A stretch of DNA of 64,000 bases from Nitzschia sp. pyKryTriq1. Lineage: Eukaryota; Bacillariophyta; Bacillariophyceae; Bacillariales; Bacillariaceae. The position numbers were made by a program, and so were the translations under genes. This document shows positions 50,322 to 60,366 of this stretch, piece after piece. The stretch covers positions 496,001 through 560,000 of the forward strand of contig OY101127.1 of assembly GCA_956465555.1 (NCBI GenBank). Direction: 5' to 3'. The notes beneath the pieces are model-generated. The model did not search any database. It was given only the letters and a program-made list of their open reading frames with translations, and was not told the origin of the DNA. The stretch's first letter is position 1, and each line of letters opens with the position of its first letter.

Positions 50322-51707
50322 ATGCGTCGGTCGGCCCGCAGTCGCCCGTCGTGGCGGCTGCGCCAAAATGTTGTGTACGTCCTTCTCGGGTTCGTCGTCC
50401 TTTGGAATTTTTTGATGATCTTTCACGCCATCCATCCGTCACCAGCTTCGGATGCTGCCACTCTTCTGGGATCACGAGGCATCAGCCCGAGCTTCGCTAA
50501 GACGAACGGAAGAGAAAGAACGAGACCCCGCCGCTTGGACAACGTCACGGCTGCCCGCCACAGACGACAGCCGAAAGATGCACCTTGTGTCCAGATAGAG
50601 TGTATTTATCGACGGGCAGAAGCAATGGCTAGAAGCTTTATCAGCGCTCAGAATCAGACGTGGCGATTTCCAGCTCCTCAGACATCAAACAAGGCGTACG
50701 GTGGGTTGATCTACGTCAAAGTTCCGAAGACTGGATCCTCAACAATTGCTGGTGCGACGCTTCGGATCGCCAGAACTCACCATGTCGAAGCTCGCTACGA
50801 TCACTCTTCTGGCGAAGAATACGGCCGACAAGGTCGCCACCCAACCCATTCCTTTTTGTTTTCTTCAATCCGCGATCCAGCCGAAAGATCCTTGAGCTTT
50901 CTCGCTTATGAATTCTCTCGAACGCAACACCACAAGGCAATGGACCTTGCTACATTGTTGGAGTCTCTGCGATCGATGGATCGCCTCGGTGCTGTACAAA
51001 AATCCGAAGGGAGAGGAGGAACACAGCTTGCCTTCACCAGTCTACATTCGATTCATAAACATTCGGCGTGGAAGCCAAGCTTCCCAGAGCACGTGGTACG
51101 TGCGGACAGAGTCGAGCAACATGCATCCGACGTCCTGAAAAACTACGATTTCTTGTTGGTAACGGAACGAATGGACGAGTCCTTGGTAGCGCTAGCCATG
51201 CTTCTGCGTGTTTCTGTCCGAGACGTCGTGGTATTTTCATCTAAGATTGCAGCAAGAAATGTTCCTGCATCAGCTGGTGAGAACGACCACGGGTCTAGAC
51301 AACTCGTCCAAGCAAAAGTCGACCAACAATTCTTGGCCATTCACAATAAAGCAGGGGGCATGTCGTGCGTCCCTCTTCGGTACATTCCCACTGAATTATT
51401 GGATGACCCGCAAACGCAAACTTTTCTTCAAAGCGACCATTGGCACGCCATGAATTACGGGGACTACATTCTCCATGAAGCCGCGACCAGAAGTCTCGAC
51501 AAGACGATTCAAGACCTTGGAAGGGCAAATTTCCAACACAATCTAGCAGAATATCGGAGTATTGTTGCCAAGGCAAATGAATACTGCATAGGGCAGGTTC
51601 ATGGTCCATGTTCATCAAATGGAACGCTGCAGCTAAAGGTAGCAAGTGAAAACTGCTATGCTGGTACGTTCGTTGTTCGTTTGCATATGTATTTTTGCAC
51701 CTCCTAG
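50322..51707 (+). CDS. Golgi-type sulfotransferase
   Basis: This encodes 461 residues. A signal anchor at residues 18-38 (VVYVLLGFVVLWNFLMIFHA) follows a basic tail, predicting a type II Golgi protein. PAPS-binding motifs are visible: VPKTGSST with P135-K136-T137 (5'-phosphosulfate loop), and SSIRDPAERSLSF with R184-D185-P186 (3'-phosphate site). This is the pattern of membrane sulfotransferases acting on glycans (Sulfotransfer_2/3 type). The acceptor is unknown; sulfated cell-surface polysaccharide is plausible. The last codons follow CYAG and a GTACGT that is a good splice donor at 51665, so the true C-terminus may lie in a downstream exon. Convergent with the HMG gene. Confidence 0.82.
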   Translation: MRRSARSRPSWRLRQNVVYVLLGFVVLWNFLMIFHAIHPSPASDAATLLGSRGISPSFAKTNGRERTRPRRLDNVTAARHRRQPKDAPCVQIECIYRRAEAMARSFISAQNQTWRFPAPQTSNKAYGGLIYVKVPKTGSSTIAGATLRIARTHHVEARYDHSSGEEYGRQGRHPTHSFLFSSIRDPAERSLSFLAYEFSRTQHHKAMDLATLLESLRSMDRLGAVQKSEGRGGTQLAFTSLHSIHKHSAWKPSFPEHVVRADRVEQHASDVLKNYDFLLVTERMDESLVALAMLLRVSVRDVVVFSSKIAARNVPASAGENDHGSRQLVQAKVDQQFLAIHNKAGGMSCVPLRYIPTELLDDPQTQTFLQSDHWHAMNYGDYILHEAATRSLDKTIQDLGRANFQHNLAEYRSIVAKANEYCIGQVHGPCSSNGTLQLKVASENCYAGTFVVRLHMYFCTS

Positions 51708-51921
51708 ACTCTCACCTGAGGTTTTCTTCCGTTCGGAACGTTAAAGGGAGTACGGCTGTGGGCACATCTGTGTCGATAGGATGATAAAAGAGTTCGTATA
51801 GTACAAGGATCTACTTCTTATGGTCAGTTGGAGGACCCAATACCACCCATAGACAACATTCGCTGTGCTAGTTTTTTGTTTATTGGCATATTTTGTTCAA
51901 AACACCAAATTTTACTCTCGA

Positions 51922-53955
51922 CTACGACGAGGCGGATACATGTTCTTCTTCGCTACTGTCCTCGCCTTTCGTTTCATTCGCCCTCTTTTCGATTGCTCGG
52001 TTCCTTACGTATGCTTCCATTTCCTGCTTGTAACGGGCCGAGTCAGCGTTTGCTTTCTCCTTGTAGATTTCCATTCGTTCCGGGACTAGATTTTTCCACC
52101 GTCTGCCCACCTCCTTGGCAAGACTTTGAAAGCCGATTTTCCCATGCGGCTTATTCTTCCCCCTTCGTGGTGGCTTCCTGTCTTCATGGGAAGCCAGCAA
52201 AGAAGACGTCGAGGAAAATGTTGCCATTCCATCGGGAATCTCGTCCAAGATTCGCTCTCTTTCCTCTTTGAAAAATATATTGTAAGCAGACAATGGACGC
52301 TTTGGTTTGTTCTTTGGCTTCTTCCGTGAACGATTAGCCTTCTCTCGGATCGACAACTCCAGATCACCCAAGAGCTCTGCAGAGGCTGCACTCCAAGCCC
52401 CCAGCAAACTTTCACACTTGTTAGCAGCAGGATCGGCACCAGAAGCAGTACTTTGTTGCTGATCAATTTGTTGGAAAAGATCCATCATAATACCACCATC
52501 AACAAGGTCCCTGCTGCCTACTAGGTCGGCGGCTTCTTCATGTGCGTACGACGACGACGACGACCCCCCTTCTTGGTGCGGCGGTGAGACATCTTCTTGC
52601 TGCTGGTGCAGCAATTGCTGCTGTAGTCGTTGAAGCTCTTGCTGAAGTAGCGACTGTTGACTTCTACCAGCAGCATGACCCGCGATAGGGAGCAAGTTTT
52701 GTTCTGCCAACATAACCATGGGGTCATTATTGAGCAGAGATGAGGTACCTCCGCCGGTAGAAGAGGATGTGCTCAAGAAAGAACGAGCCCATTGTTGTTG
52801 CTGGTGCCGACCAGGACGAGGGGCGACATGCTGCTGTTCCACCACTGCGGCTCCTGGTGGAAACATCAAGCTACCACCAGCCGTTCTCAGTAGACCAAGT
52901 ATCTGCTCACCATCTGGCTGTAAGCTTGTTCGCCACGAAGATGCGTTGGAGTTTGACTGTGGTGAACTAGCTGGGGGTTGTTGTTCACGAGGGGAGGAAC
53001 CAGCAAGGAGTGGGCCATCCTCTCTTCCTCCAAGAGATAAGGTACTACTAAAGCCGAGAGGAAAACCTGCTTGCACTTCCTCCAACTGATGATCCGGAGT
53101 GATATTGCTCCCAAGCGGCGTTGCTCCCCCCCCCGCTGCTGCTGCACCATGGGGATCCTCCGTACCTCGGCCGGTGAGGATGGCCCTAATGCTTCCTTGC
53201 TGGTGCTGCCGCATCATCATGGTGGCCGGTTGGTTCGCATCGTCCAGTGGCATCATCGGTTCTCTTCCCGCGATATCTCCACCCGCACGTACTGTAGACC
53301 CTGATCGAGGAGGTGAGGGGGGTAAATTGGTCGTCGCCGGCGTCACGGCAACACTGAGAAAAGTACCGGGGTTGGGAGACAACGAAGCAAACAGGTGGTG
53401 ATGACCCCTATCCTCGACGGAGGCGTTTGTTTCTTCTTCTTGATGGTGTCCTCCTTGTTGCTGCTGCTGGAAAACAGTTGAAGGAGAACCTCCCATCGGA
53501 GCATTCGTGCTGCCCCCTCGACGCGTCATCCCCTGAAGATTCTGCTGATCAAGTAGTCCCAGAGACGAAGCCAGCACTTCTTGTTCTTGTGACAGATCCT
53601 GCTGCTGCTGCTGCGGCCCCTGCCAATTGAATTGCATCGCCTGCTGAAACATACGTTCACGAAAAAGTTGCTCCTGTTGCTGATTTAGCAGGTTCTGGAG
53701 CAATTGCGTATTCTGGGACAAATCGTCCAATCCAAGAGGACCAAGAAACGTCTGGTTTGTATGGGGCGCGATTCGATAGTAGTTGTCAATGTCGTTACCC
53801 GTCTGCTGTCGACTTGTCATTGGTTCCAGTGAGGAGTTCAAAGAGACATTCATACCGGTCGTCCCCATGGTCATGTCCGCCCTGTCGCTTGGATCCCTTC
53901 CTTGACGTTGTTGATCGTGCGGTTTCCCCTGACCATCCCCCGACGAGCTCATCAT
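51922..53955 (-). CDS. Poly-Q HMG-box protein, probable transcription or chromatin factor
   Basis: This encodes 677 residues from the ATG at 53955. Residues 1-540 are Gln/Ser/Gly-rich and probably disordered, with several poly-Q runs. An HMG box spans about residues 550-655: KKPKNKPKRPLSAYNIFFKEERERIL opens helix 1 in pieces, and GFQSLAKEVGRRWKNLVPER with YKEKANADSARYKQEM gives helices 2 and 3. Between helix 1 and helix 2 lies an insertion of about 30 residues (from DGMATFSSTSS to RGKNKPHG), basic at its end, which lengthens the box beyond the usual 70-80 residues; no splice signals explain it away. HMG boxes bend DNA; targets are unknown. Convergent with the sulfotransferase, 214 bp apart. 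Confidence 0.85.
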   Translation of the reverse strand: MMSSSGDGQGKPHDQQRQGRDPSDRADMTMGTTGMNVSLNSSLEPMTSRQQTGNDIDNYYRIAPHTNQTFLGPLGLDDLSQNTQLLQNLLNQQQEQLFRERMFQQAMQFNWQGPQQQQQDLSQEQEVLASSLGLLDQQNLQGMTRRGGSTNAPMGGSPSTVFQQQQQGGHHQEEETNASVEDRGHHHLFASLSPNPGTFLSVAVTPATTNLPPSPPRSGSTVRAGGDIAGREPMMPLDDANQPATMMMRQHQQGSIRAILTGRGTEDPHGAAAAGGGATPLGSNITPDHQLEEVQAGFPLGFSSTLSLGGREDGPLLAGSSPREQQPPASSPQSNSNASSWRTSLQPDGEQILGLLRTAGGSLMFPPGAAVVEQQHVAPRPGRHQQQQWARSFLSTSSSTGGGTSSLLNNDPMVMLAEQNLLPIAGHAAGRSQQSLLQQELQRLQQQLLHQQQEDVSPPHQEGGSSSSSYAHEEAADLVGSRDLVDGGIMMDLFQQIDQQQSTASGADPAANKCESLLGAWSAASAELLGDLELSIREKANRSRKKPKNKPKRPLSAYNIFFKEERERILDEIPDGMATFSSTSSLLASHEDRKPPRRGKNKPHGKIGFQSLAKEVGRRWKNLVPERMEIYKEKANADSARYKQEMEAYVRNRAIEKRANETKGEDSSEEEHVSASS

Positions 53956-55900
53956 GTGTTGTGAAGAATGGTCGGCCCTTGATCCATGGAAAGACTTCTG
54001 TACTACCGGTGTCTGTTTCGCTTCAATGAGTACTGTTCTGACGTCTTATCTGTGGATAATGGACGGATAGGAAGGAAGATTGAAGCACAACCTTCCATGA
54101 ATACCTGTAATAGCAACCTGGCTTTTATCCGTCGAAAAAATGTTTTCTTTCGTTTTATTTTTGTTCGTTGTTGCCCGCAATAGCGTGTTGCAGGATGCAC
54201 ACGTGACAAGAGTTCGAGGAAGGTCCTTCGCGAAACACCACCACCTAAGCTCGGAAGAATTTCTTACTAGCGAACGCTAGTCTTCAATGAGAATCGATCG
54301 GTACATAACGAGCCCCACAGGCTATTTTCTCCGTGTTTATAAGAGTTCGGTCATTTTTTTGAAGTCAGTTCGGTATTATACGGAATAATGTCTTGTTCTT
54401 CAGTTGTCCGCCACTAAATGATAATAATATACAGTATATATTGGCCGTCGTACAGTCCTTATTTGTTTTATTTCGCGATTTTTTAGTCGACAAAACATTC
54501 GATCGCCCGCCTTATTTGATTCTCCGTTTCGCGATGACGCTGTTCAAGGTGTACCCTTATGTCATTTCATTATTGATACATCTCTCTCTCTAGCTAGAGC
54601 TAGAGCTAGAGCTAGAGCTACTACTAGAGAGCTACTACTAGAGCTACTAGAGCTACTACCAGTAGAGCTACTACTAGAGCTACTACTAGAGCTACTACTA
54701 GAGCTACTACTAGAGCTACTAGTAGAGCTAGTAGAGCTACTAGTAGAGCTACTAGTAGAGCTACTAGTAGAGCTGTTACTAGTAGAGCTACTAGAGTAGA
54801 GCTACTAGTAGAGCTACTAGTAGAGCTACTAGAGTAGAGCTACTAGAGTAGAGCTACTAGAGTAGAGCTACTAGAGTAGAGCTACTAGAGCTAGAGCTAG
54901 AGCTAGAGCTAGAGTAGAGAGAGAGAGAGAGAGAGAGAGAGCTCGTCAACGAATTGGAACCTCATGACTTCCTCTATCAAAGCAAGGCCAAACATCAACG
55001 GCTTAATATATTGTCCCGTGATGGCTTATCACAGTGGTCATGCTTTCTTTCTGTAGGACTACGAGTAGTTCTAATTGAAGTGGCTAATCAAGCGCTACTG
55101 CTTTGCTCTAGCATGGTAGTAGAGAGCCGGCATTTTACCAACATATGTACTTGGATCTCGGTTCGCGATGCCCATCAACCACATGCCCCTTATGTTTTTT
55201 CATAGACGAATTTAAAGCTCAAAGACTTGCCCTCTATCAAGCCAAGGTCAGAGAACAACGGCATGTGAGTGACTCTCGACGACGCAAGCTACCCAGTGGT
55301 GCGCAGTTGGGGTTTCATGTTTCCGAAGTACGAGTACTACGAGTAAACACATCACAAATCACAACAAGCATCGCACAAATCTACGAGGCTAGCTATTACC
55401 GGTAGTGCCTATCAAACTGGTCCTACCGGTAGTTTCACTTCGCCTGGACAATCAGCTGTCGCATCCTGCCTACCGAATGGTTTATTTTTTAAATGTAAAA
55501 AACATGCATTATCGTGGTCGAAATAATGTCAATGAGGTACTTTTTGTACCAAGATACTAGCCCTCACTACTGAGTACGAGTACACGGGTAGAGTAGTCTA
55601 CAGCGCTTTCATCTGTACAGGTACCTGTACAAATACGGCACCATGATGAGAACCTCGGTGGGCGCGTCTGCTGTTTTCGTACTGCCCACTGATTTTATGG
55701 GTCCGAAATACGCAGAGACGATACTAGAGAAGCATAATCAGCAAACTCCTACCCCAAATAACCGGTAACAAGCTGCAAGATTGGTAGACGTCCTTCAGGG
55801 ATTCTCAGATCCTACTGCAGCTGAGTACCGACCATCCCTTTTGCGATCACTGAAGACATCATATCAAGAACATTATTTTATAAGAATCCTCGAGTGGTCT
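53956..55900. other. Intergenic region around a large microsatellite
   Basis: No intact gene. After the AGCTACTAG array (54581-54938) two related segments, about 54966-55002 and 55228-55267, share roughly 30 of 38 bases (CCTCTATCAA...AAGG...CAACGGC); the second encodes RLALYQAKVREQRHV. They may be relics of one gene or element. GTACGAG and ACCGGTA words recur at 55320-55640. Confidence 0.4.
54581..54938. repeat. AGCTACTAG microsatellite array with symmetric ends
   Basis: About 358 bp of AGAGCTACTAGT-type units. It opens with (TC)n-TAGCTAGAGC and closes with GCTAGAG-TAGAG-(AG)n, so both borders are reverse complements of each other in style. Many internal units are themselves palindromic (CTACTAGTAG), giving strong self-pairing potential. 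Confidence 0.95.
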
Positions 55901-57345
55901 TCACCAGTTTGTGAGGTTTATTTTCGCACCGGTATGGGAATCAAATCCATATTCAAGATTCCAGAGATGTACAAGACAGGACTCGTTGAACTTTTTCTTC
56001 GCGATTGCAGAGAAGTGTTTCATCCCCATTTTCTTATACCCTCCACCCTTGCCATAAACGCTCCCTCGTACCACCCAGCGCGAGGCTGTCCCTTTCGTTC
56101 CCACTACAGATACACTACGATTGCCAACCCCGTAATACTTCCCGGACGTGACTCTCCCGTGCCGTGTGGCATTGGGATTATTTGCCTTCCATTCTCGTTC
56201 AGCTTCGGGATTCAGAATCTCTTGGGTTCGCATGAAGTATTTGAAGGCGACCTTGAGGGCTCCTGGTCCAGTAACCACTGGTATATTTTGCTTCCCAACA
56301 TGATCCAGATCCAGTAACCGATTTAAACTAAGATGCACAGCCAAATACATAAGTGGGTGCTTCGGTGAGGCGGCAATGAAATATTGACTAAGGACGCCCA
56401 GCTTTTCAATCACGAAGAATGCGTCGTCGTCGTCCTTGATTGTATCCGATGTCCAAAACTTTCCAGGCGCATTATCAATATCTATCGATGATCCGTAGTA
56501 CAACAAATCAAAGAAGAATTAAAGCTGTGTCAGAGAAGAAGCAGGTATGGGATGTCACGATAACCCTGCGACCTTGATTGATTCATGCGGATCTGCCCGG
56601 TTGCTTTCGTCGAAAGCTCCGAGAGTATTCGTGAGACAGCGTACATACCTGTGTAGATTCCGCCATATTCCCACAATGCAAGATACCTCCAAAGATCAGC
56701 CATGCCCGCCCCACTTCTTAGACATTTACGGGCGATTGGGATGTGGGGAAAACTTGGCCAATGCTTGGAAAGAAGTCGGTCCACTGCCTCGTCGTCGTGA
56801 ATGTACAGCTCATGATCCGGAAATTCCCATGTCTTGATATTTTCCACAAAATTGGACGCGAAACACCTAGATTTAGACGTCATGTGGACAATCTTTGGAA
56901 TTTTACGGGAATAGACACCTTGACGCTTAGTCGATTGCTTGGAGGACACCACGGTGGCGTTCGAGGGGCTCCTATTCAGAATCTTATTAGGTAGATACGT
57001 CAGACCACTCTCGCATTTTGAAATATTTGATAGTGTCAAAATATCAAGCGGGATTGTTAGACTCTCGCCTCGTGTACTCGTACCGGTAGCTGTAGTAGGG
57101 CTGGATAATGGTGGGACTAGGAACGAGACTTCGGCGTCGTTTTCGCGGGGGGCGGAGGGTGCGAGCATCAAAGCAGAGTGGTTGGAAAATAAGTGATACG
57201 CCACCATGATGATGAATAGCATAAAGTAGAAGGAGTCCCTGGAATAGTGACCAGCTATTCGGCGTCGAGATGGAGGCGTCGGTGCGGTCGAGGTCGCCGT
57301 CCCTGTCGCAGATGTCATTATTTGTAGTTCCCTTTCGTGGAGCAT
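55901..57345 (-). CDS. DXD glycosyltransferase (Gly_transf_sug/OCH1-like)
   Basis: Two exons, 56649-57345 and 55901-56481, give 425 residues. The 167-bp intron has donor GTATGT and acceptor GATAG. The start is the ATG at 57345 (MLHERELQ); an ATG at 57318 is possible. A signal anchor lies near residues 40-60 (YFMLFIIMVAYHLF). The catalytic part starts KIVHMTSKSRC and reaches ADLWRYLALWEYGGIYTDID; the DXD pair D233-I-D235, which binds the metal and nucleotide sugar, is created only by splicing, since the first Asp codon is split by the intron. The family includes yeast OCH1 mannosyltransferase; the sugar here is unknown. A Golgi location is inferred. Confidence 0.87.
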
Positions 57346-58073
57346 TTTCCAGACTAGCTTTGCGCGGTACAAGTTTTACTTGTATGATTACAACAGCGCT
57401 TTCACCCGATATTTCATGATCCTTTCAACAATTTGGCAAAATAAACCTATGATCGCCGGTGCGCTTTCTGTCTCTCCGGGAAGATCAAGAGACCGAGACT
57501 TGTACCGGTATGATGGAGGCGGCGGTGACAATAATAATGAGATGGAGGCGACGAGACAAGTTGCAAGGAGACCTGGTCGTTGTACATACCGGTAGGTTTT
57601 CTGCGCTTGTTAACTCCGAGAAAACGACGAGGACGCTCCGCGGGCGGTGTCTATGGGCGGGTGCACGAGAAGAAGGGGGAGAATAGAGGGGAATAAGTGT
57701 ACAAACTTCGAGTAATTGTGGATTTGTCGCACTCACTCGTACTCGTAACACACCTCCTCCTCCTCCCGCCTCCGTTCATCGTTCATCGTTCATCACCAAT
57801 ACTTCTCCTCATGATTACTACCGGTAGCGTTTTGACATCGACTTCGCTCTCTACTCGTACGAGTACCGTATTCATCGCAACACCCAACATCCACAGAAGC
57901 CGAACATGATTTTGAACTTTTTAATGGTAGAAGAGTCGAATAGAACAAAGCCTCCACCGATCATTCCACTAGTAGAACTTTCCAGCTTTGCCTCCGCTCA
58001 ACAATCTTAAGAACATTCTTCAGGACCACCCAAATCCGAGGACTATCAACTTTCCATCAACAGCATAAACAGT
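57346..58073. other. Divergent intergenic region
   Basis: Between the glycosyltransferase and the transporter. No gene is supported. ACCGGTA words occur at about 57500, 57588 and 57820. Confidence 0.4.
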
Positions 58074-60063
58074 ATGAATTACCCACAGCACTCACAATCT
58101 GAGACCTCTGACAAATTGGTGGATCTGATGCTGACTAGGCACGTCAGTGCGGAAGAAGCAATCGATCCAGTGCGCCGTCAACTAGTCATGAGGCGGATGC
58201 GATATCTCACTGGCATGGCTGCCATTGGGGGCTTCCTATTTGGCTACGACACTGGTAGGTGTCTTGTGCGCCGCTTGGCGAAAAAATTGTGTATGCCCAA
58301 CTTGGAATATAACACTCACCTCTCTGCTACCCTATCAATCAGGCGTGATTAGCGGTGCCATGTTGCCCATCCGAAGAGCCTTTGATCTCACAGCTTCTCA
58401 ACAGGAAGTTGTGGTGAGCTCGACCATATTTGCGGCGTTTTTCAGCTCATTGGGGGGAGGAACGTTGAACTACAAATTCGGACGCCGTATGAGCATTTTG
58501 ATTGCTGCGGCTGTTTTCACAGTCGGGAGCATCATCCTGGCAGCGGCGTGGGATTACACAACGCTAGTTCTTGGGCGGGTCGTCTTGGGAGTTGGAATCG
58601 GTATTGCAAGTTTGACAACACCTATATATATTGCTGAAGTGGCGCTTCCCCGAATGCGAGGACAACTGGTCACTATCAATACACTGATGATTACCTTTGG
58701 ACAATTTTTCGCGGGCATGGTAGACGGATTCTTCGATGAATACTTCCCTGTCGATGGATGGCGACTTATGCTGGGATTGGCTGCTTTGCCTTCTGTCATC
58801 ATGTGGATGGGCTTTTTGAACCTGCCGGAATCGCCGCGTTGGCTGGCTGGAAAGGGTAGAATGGAGGAAGCTACGCAGGTTTTATACACCCTTCGTGATT
58901 CTGAATATGAAGCAGAGATCGAGCTGGAGGAGATTGCCCTTTCCGTCCCCCGCCTGGGAGATGGTGATTCTCAAAACACTCCAAGCCCCTTGAAGTACGG
59001 AAGCCATACGTCTCTAGAGAGTCGAGGCTCCTCCTCCAACAACCAAGACAAATTTTCTACCCACGCCGCTGCTATCGACGAAGAAGCGTTTTTCTATCGG
59101 TGTCGCCACATGATGTCACATGCCCCAACCCGTCGAGCTTTGGTGCTTGGGTGCGGTCTTATGGCAGTCCAACAATTTTCGGGTATCAATACGGTGATGT
59201 ATTACGCCGCCAGTATCTACGAAATGTCAGGATTTGAAGAATTGACGGCGATTTGGTTGAGCGGTTTCACTGCTCTGGCCCAGGTGGCGGGTATAGCTGC
59301 AAGTATCTTTTTGGTCGATCGAGCCGGGCGGCGGACTTTAGTGTTGGCGTCGTTGGGTCTTGTGGCAATATCATTGATGGGATTGGCCACCTCTTTTTAC
59401 CTCTCCCGCGTCTCCTCCGAACAAGTTACTTTTTCTCAGCCGCTTTGCGAACTTCAGCCTGCTACTATCTGGAGCGGTGTTACCTCGTACTGCTATGACT
59501 GCTCTTCAATTCCTGGATGTGGCTTCTGCAATGGAGCGTGCGTTCAAGGCAACAACACGGGTCCCTTCCAACCGGAATTTTGTACAGGTGGTTCCACGGA
59601 AGCGCCTGTAGAATGGATCTATGAGACATGCTCGAATTCGTACGGCATGCTGTCGGTCTTCTTCATGGTCATGTACCTTTTTGCCTTTGGAATTGGCATG
59701 GGAGGTATGCCATGGACGATCAACTCTGAGATATACCCCTTGAAATTTCGATCACTGGCAGTAAGCTTTTCAACGGCAACGAATTGGATTGGAAACTTGG
59801 TGGTGAGCGCCACGTTTCTGTCGTTGAGCTCCCCCAGCGCTTTAACTGCCTATGGCGCCTTTGGTTTGTACGGTTGGGTCGCTCTTGTCGGCTTTAGCTG
59901 GCTGTACATTGTTCTTCCTGAAACGAAGGGTTTGTCCTTGGAAGATATTGAGAGGCTTTTTCGACGAGCTGCCGACGGATATGTCGAAGTTGACTCTGAC
60001 GACCAGGAAAAACACATGCTGGTCATTCAGGACTCGCCAATCATTAAAAGGGGTGGGCACTGA
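58074..60063 (+). CDS. MFS H+/myo-inositol (sugar) symporter with PSI-like loop
   Basis: Two exons, 58074-58254 and 58343-60063, give 633 residues. The 88-bp intron (GTAGGT, ATCAG) interrupts the family hallmark, restoring [13 protein letters not shown]. Other sugar-porter motifs are present: RRMSIL after helix 2, PESPRWLA after helix 6, [13 protein letters not shown] in helix 7, DRAGRRTL, and [12 protein letters not shown] after helix 12. Between helices 9 and 10 is a long Cys-rich loop ([18 protein letters not shown]) like the PSI domain of plant INT2/INT4 inositol symporters; this makes inositol a likely substrate, though another polyol or sugar is possible. Plasma membrane location is expected. 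Convergent with the Rossmann gene at 60367. Confidence 0.88.
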
Positions 60064-60366
60064 AAATGAAGTCTGGGGTTTGGTGTCGCTCTGCATCATT
60101 TAGAATGTGCACAGTTCTTGATTCCGTAGATTTTCAAAATACCAGTTTCAAAATACCAGTAGGCTACGCTATGGTGGATTGCAATCTCGTTTACGCTTAT
60201 GCTGGCTAGATTGGAGCTACCGCCCAATGGTCCAGCAAAAAGTTGGTACGGCTCATGGTCGAGGTAGGAAGTATACTTGTATTTTTGTCATGCGATCACG
60301 TCGAGAGACTGTGGCCCGAAACTCGGTCCGGTTTGCACTTGCGAGCTCGCTGGTCCTCTTGTTTTC
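60064..60366. other. Short convergent intergenic region
   Basis: 303 bp with the 3' UTRs of two convergent genes. AAAATACCAGT is repeated in tandem at about 60137 and 60150. No gene. Confidence 0.4.

Noticed and set aside
49644-50435. Overlapping minus-strand frames upstream of the sulfotransferase
   Set aside because: They arise from GTAC-rich sequence in which stops are rare; no domain.
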